From a bacterium (GTDB taxonomy: Bacteria; UBP7; UBA6624): 64,000 nt of DNA. A program made the position numbers and the translations under genes. Location of the stretch: the NCBI GenBank assembly GCA_002716355.1, contig PBAU01000003.1, positions 186,001 through 250,000 of the forward strand. The letters run 5' to 3'. Shown in pieces: positions 61,633 through 64,000 of this stretch (within the stretch, counting starts at the first letter, position 1; every line of letters begins with the position of its first letter). A model generated the notes under the pieces. It did no database searches. It had not been told where the DNA came from and saw only the letters and a list, made by a program, of their open reading frames with translations.

Positions 61633-62570
61633 TACATCATATTTTCATTTAAAAATTTTAAAAAATCATTTGGAAGCTCAATTTTCCTAACCCTTATCCA
61701 ACAAGGAAAACCTTTTAATTGCCATCTTGAGGCATCTTTTTTTGTAATAATTACACCACCGTAAGATCTAGCATTCATAATAACAAGATTCTTCCATTTA
61801 GGAGAAATGGCATGATCGGGTATATTAAGATTAAAACAATCAATACCTTCACTCTTCAATTCCTCTTCCAAACTTTTAGAATTTGCTATGCCGGCAGCTA
61901 AAGGCAGCCTTGTTGATGGAGGATCTGTCGGTTCCCATTTTTCATCTAACCAATCATTACCATTTGATTTAATTTTAAATTTTTTAATAGAAGGTGCCCA
62001 TCTTTTAACTTCTGAAAAATCTGCATTTGGCATGGACAGCAAACAATCAGCACGAGAGTAAGAGCTTCCCCATTCTCTCAATAAGCCTTTTGGGAAAGGT
62101 ATCGATGCCTTATTGCCTGAAATAGAAACTATATTCAGGTCAACTTCTATTGATGCCCACTGAAAACCATCTTCTAAAATAACTACGTCACATCCAATTT
62201 TTGACAACTCTTCACAAAGATAATCCTTATCTTTTCCAATTGCAATAATCAAACCAGGAACCTCTTTTTTTATCAAGCTTGCTTCATCTCCAACTTCAAT
62301 ATCACAAAAATCCTGTCCAGGGCCAAAAATTTTATTATCCCATTTCCTCTTACCACCATAACCTAAAAGTACAATCCCCACATTTTTATACTTTTCTACT
62401 AAATATCTTGAAATCAGTATTGAAATTGGTGTTTTGCCTGCCCCGCCTGCTTGAACAGATCCGATACTAATGACCTTAGAAGAAAGTCTTATTGGCTTTT
62501 TCCCATAGTGCCTTCGTAGAGATTCCCTCAAGAAAGAATAAAAAATTTCCATTAATCCAGTTTTTTTCAT
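61632..62570 (-). CDS. lpxK: tetraacyldisaccharide 4'-kinase (lipid A biosynthesis)
   Basis: 312 aa. The P-loop SIGSVQAGGAGKTPISILIS (LpxK pattern G-N/S-x-x-x-G-G-x-G-K-T-P), GIVLLGYGGKRKWDN, VGDEASLIKKEVP and VVILEDGFQWASIEVDLNIV (D-G-x-Q) are family hallmarks. It phosphorylates the lipid A precursor at the 4' position on the inner membrane. This is direct evidence for lipid A, and so for an outer membrane. AGGAAG precedes the ATG by nine bases, and a TAAAAT lies just upstream. Confidence 0.95.
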   Translation of the reverse strand: MKKTGLMEIFYSFLRESLRRHYGKKPIRLSSKVISIGSVQAGGAGKTPISILISRYLVEKYKNVGIVLLGYGGKRKWDNKIFGPGQDFCDIEVGDEASLIKKEVPGLIIAIGKDKDYLCEELSKIGCDVVILEDGFQWASIEVDLNIVSISGNKASIPFPKGLLREWGSSYSRADCLLSMPNADFSEVKRWAPSIKKFKIKSNGNDWLDEKWEPTDPPSTRLPLAAGIANSKSLEEELKSEGIDCFNLNIPDHAISPKWKNLVIMNARSYGGVIITKKDASRWQLKGFPCWIRVRKIELPNDFLKFLNENMM

Positions 62571-62657
62571 TAATTACTACTTCCTATTTTAGACAGGCTT
62601 GATTAACTTTTATATATTTTTCCTAACTAAAAATGGAATAAAAAACACTCTAAATAC

Positions 62658-62687
62658 TTGACAGGGGTAATTATGACGTTATATACT
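62658..62687 (+). promoter_or_regulatory. sigma-70-type promoter of mraZ
   Basis: TTGACA at 62658-62663, an 18-base spacer, and TATACT at 62682-62687 (or TATATA at 62680-62685 with a 16-base spacer). It is the best consensus promoter seen in the window. Transcription should begin near 62694. One GTGGGT follows at 62690-62695; MraZ operators of other bacteria have repeated GTGGG boxes, so a single copy is only suggestive. Confidence 0.7.
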
Positions 62688-62708
62688 AGTGGGTGAAATT
62701 TGAAGAAA

Positions 62709-63215
62709 ATGGCAATTATTGGCACACAAATCACAATCGACAAAAATGGAAGATTTGTCGTCCCCTCTGATAAAAGAAGAATTTTTGACAATTCAAGAAA
62801 TATCGTTATCGTTCTGGATGATGCAGATGAAATAAGACGAAGAGTTTTAATTTATTCTGGAAAAAGCCATTTAACTCATTTAAATCATCTAAGAAGCCTT
62901 GCATCCAAAGGCTTTTTGACAAAATCTGGAGAAAGGTTGACAAAGGCAGAGAGCTTAAGGGTTGTTTCAATGTATGAAGAAAATGCTATTGTTAGAAGAA
63001 TAGATCCGTCTGGAAGGATGTCACTGCCTTTAGAGATTCTTGGATTAGCAGGGATTAAAGATATCGCGTACATTGGAGGAGTGCAAAGAATTGCGCTTTA
63101 TTCTCCTCCAATATGGAAACAACTTGTAGAGGAAAGAGAACATTTATTGAAATCTCTTAGCTACGAACAAAGAGTTGAATTGGCTGAAATACCTTTTGAA
63201 GGCCATGTTGAATAA
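62709..63215 (+). CDS. mraZ: MraZ transcriptional regulator
   Basis: 168 aa from ATG at 62709. An in-frame TTG at 62700 would leave only about six bases of leader after the predicted transcription start, so the ATG is preferred. Two SpoVT/AbrB-like halves carry the D-x-x-G-R motif: IGTQITIDKNGRFVVPSDKR, and VRRIDPSGRMSLPLEILGLA, followed by IAYIGGVQRIALYSPPIW. MraZ forms a ring and represses the dcw cell-division cluster. The first half has an unusual insertion (DDADEIRRRVLIYSG). Confidence 0.88.
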   Translation: MAIIGTQITIDKNGRFVVPSDKRRIFDNSRNIVIVLDDADEIRRRVLIYSGKSHLTHLNHLRSLASKGFLTKSGERLTKAESLRVVSMYEENAIVRRIDPSGRMSLPLEILGLAGIKDIAYIGGVQRIALYSPPIWKQLVEEREHLLKSLSYEQRVELAEIPFEGHVE

Positions 63216-63240
63216 AAAATTATGCTAAAAAGGAGGCATT

Positions 63241-63354
63241 ATGAACAATAACAGAAAACCAGGAACGTTAGATTTCTTTTTCGAGCTACTAGTTCCTGTA
63301 TTTTTTTTAGTAATACTAACTGGTTACTTCATTGTTTCAACACTAGTTGTTTAA
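63241..63354 (+). CDS. 37-aa single-helix membrane microprotein
   Basis: ATG at 63241, TAA at 63352-63354, with a very good AAGGAGG seven bases before the ATG. The peptide begins MNNNRKPGTLDFFFELLVPV and ends in a hydrophobic helix (FFLVILTGYFIVSTLVV). The short basic N-terminus suggests an N-in topology. It lies between mraZ and murE, where ftsL would be expected, but it has no coiled coil and is far shorter than FtsL (about 100 aa). Not recognised. Confidence 0.7.
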   Translation: MNNNRKPGTLDFFFELLVPVFFLVILTGYFIVSTLVV

Positions 63355-63459
63355 ATGGTGAAAGATATACCAAAATGGGCTGTAACAATAGCTATTAGCA
63401 CTATTGTTGCGAGCGGGATTCTTTTCCTAGCAGGGTCAATCATGGAGGCTTTAATTTAA
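63355..63459 (+). CDS. 34-aa single-helix membrane microprotein
   Basis: ATG at 63355 immediately follows the stop of the first microprotein (TAA-ATG), TAA at 63457-63459. The peptide begins MVKDIPKWAVTIAISTIVAS and ends GILFLAGSIMEALI, a single hydrophobic helix of about 20 residues. GTTGTTTAA upstream gives no Shine-Dalgarno, so translation is probably by coupling. murE starts on the next base after its stop. No family recognised. Confidence 0.65.
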   Translation: MVKDIPKWAVTIAISTIVASGILFLAGSIMEALI

Positions 63460-64000
63460 TTGAATGTAAAAGAATTAATCTCCACGATTGATTGTCTGTA
63501 TCAAGGGGATCTGGATAGTCAAATTTCAAAAATAAAAGAAGATTCCAAAAAAGTACAAAAGAAAGATATATTTATAACGCATGCGGGCATACGCGCACAC
63601 GCAATAGAAGCACAAAGAAAAGGTGCATCAACAGTACTCACTCCAATATTCTTCAAAAACCTAAAGGTAAATCAGATAATTGGAGACACAGCAAAATTGA
63701 AAAAAGACTTAATGAAAAAAGTCTACAAAGAAGCAATCAACAATATGAAAATTATTGGAATAACTGGTACAGACGGAAAAACAACAACCTCACTGCTCAC
63801 AAATAGCATCATCAATCAATCAAAAAGATCAGCCTCTATAGGCACGTTGGGGGTAAGAGGCAATGATATAGACATCAAAACACAACTCACCACTCCTCAA
63901 GCTTCTGATTTACTAAATACTTTAAATAAGCTATACCAAAAAAAATACAAATATGCAACTCTTGAATGCTCATCACATGGCTTGTTTCAAGACAGGATAG
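63460..64000 (+). CDS. murE: UDP-N-acetylmuramyl-tripeptide synthetase, N-terminal part
   Basis: TTG at 63460, open to the right edge (180 codons). The N-terminal domain has SKKVQKKDIFITHAGIRAHA (usual D-S-R-x-V-x-x-G-D-L/I-F) and AQRKGASTVL. The ATP loop is KIIGITGTDGKTTTSLLTNS. It continues SIGTLGVRGND, LTTPQASDLLNTLNKLYQKK and YATLECSSHGLFQDRI, which matches MurE (T-T-P, E-x-S-S-H). It adds the third amino acid (diaminopimelate or lysine) to the peptidoglycan stem. The substrate-specificity motif lies beyond the window. Confidence 0.93.
   Translation, partial: MNVKELISTIDCLYQGDLDSQISKIKEDSKKVQKKDIFITHAGIRAHAIEAQRKGASTVLTPIFFKNLKVNQIIGDTAKLKKDLMKKVYKEAINNMKIIGITGTDGKTTTSLLTNSIINQSKRSASIGTLGVRGNDIDIKTQLTTPQASDLLNTLNKLYQKKYKYATLECSSHGLFQDRI

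Noticed and set aside
62690-62695. GTGGGT as an MraZ operator
   Set aside because: Known MraZ operators contain several spaced GTGGG-type boxes; only one copy is visible here, so no operator is claimed.
1-64000. tRNA or rRNA genes, CRISPR arrays, insertion sequences, phage genes
   Set aside because: Looked for cloverleaf-like gaps, regularly spaced repeats, transposase or integrase motifs and found none; the intergenic space is too small for most of them.

Overview
The window is a 64 kb piece of an AT-rich, extremely compact chromosome of a Gram-negative-type bacterium. LpxK, a Wzm/Wzt O-antigen exporter, a TolC-family channel and ExbB/ExbD/TonB point to an outer membrane. A complete bacillithiol pathway (bshC-bshB1-bshA), a type III glutamine synthetase, a leucine-dehydrogenase-family enzyme and a zinc-type S14 fit Bacteroidota/FCB-like or other deep marine lineages better than Proteobacteria. 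The phylum cannot be fixed from the sequence alone. Most same-strand neighbours overlap by 1 to 20 bases (ATGA, TTGA, GTGA or TAATG junctions), TTG starts are frequent, and no gap exceeds about 150 bases. No tRNA, rRNA, CRISPR array or intact mobile element was seen.

Layout. (1) 20187 down to 1, minus strand: one uninterrupted superoperon. It runs rpsL-rpsG-rpsJ, the S10 and spc sets, secY-adk-infA-rpmJ, rpsM-rpsK-rpoA-rplQ, rplM-rpsI, then the c-di-AMP cyclase dacA and its YbbR partner, acpS, two glycosyltransferases, nadE and a truncated M20 amidohydrolase. fusA, tuf, rpmD, rpsD and map are missing from their usual places. (2) 20273-24121, minus: ileS and an aldo/keto reductase. (3) 24185-33155: an accessory block with visibly higher GC in its middle. 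It holds a secreted phosphodiesterase-like protein, a 1097-aa lipoprotein with PA14 and beta-propeller regions, a DUF1080-SGNH fusion, a decayed C5-methyltransferase fragment, an M60-like peptidase, a PfkB kinase and RluD. (4) 33154-36577: bacillithiol synthesis. (5) 44548 down to 36574, minus: rsmD-coaD-(OstA-like)-wzm-wzt-epimerase-unknown-leucine dehydrogenase-moeB/rhodanese. (6) 44574-48938, plus: rpmB, a SurA-like protein, miaB and a TolC-family gene. (7) mgtE and a small unknown gene, minus. (8) 50743-58040, plus: ExbB-ExbD-(LysM-TonB), a large secreted unknown, an SLH/coiled-coil protein, an epimerase, malate dehydrogenase and an MBL-fold hydrolase; then glnN. (9) lpxK, a PPC-domain protein and rsmH on minus, diverging from mraZ, two single-helix microproteins and murE on plus.

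The most unusual points are these. The mraZ-murE interval holds two 34-37 aa membrane peptides instead of rsmH-ftsL-ftsI. The TonB-like protein carries a periplasmic LysM domain. Several divergent gene pairs are separated by tiny or no intergenic DNA and have -10-like boxes placed so that transcripts would be leaderless. A secretome island has anomalous base composition and contains a collapsed methyltransferase remnant.
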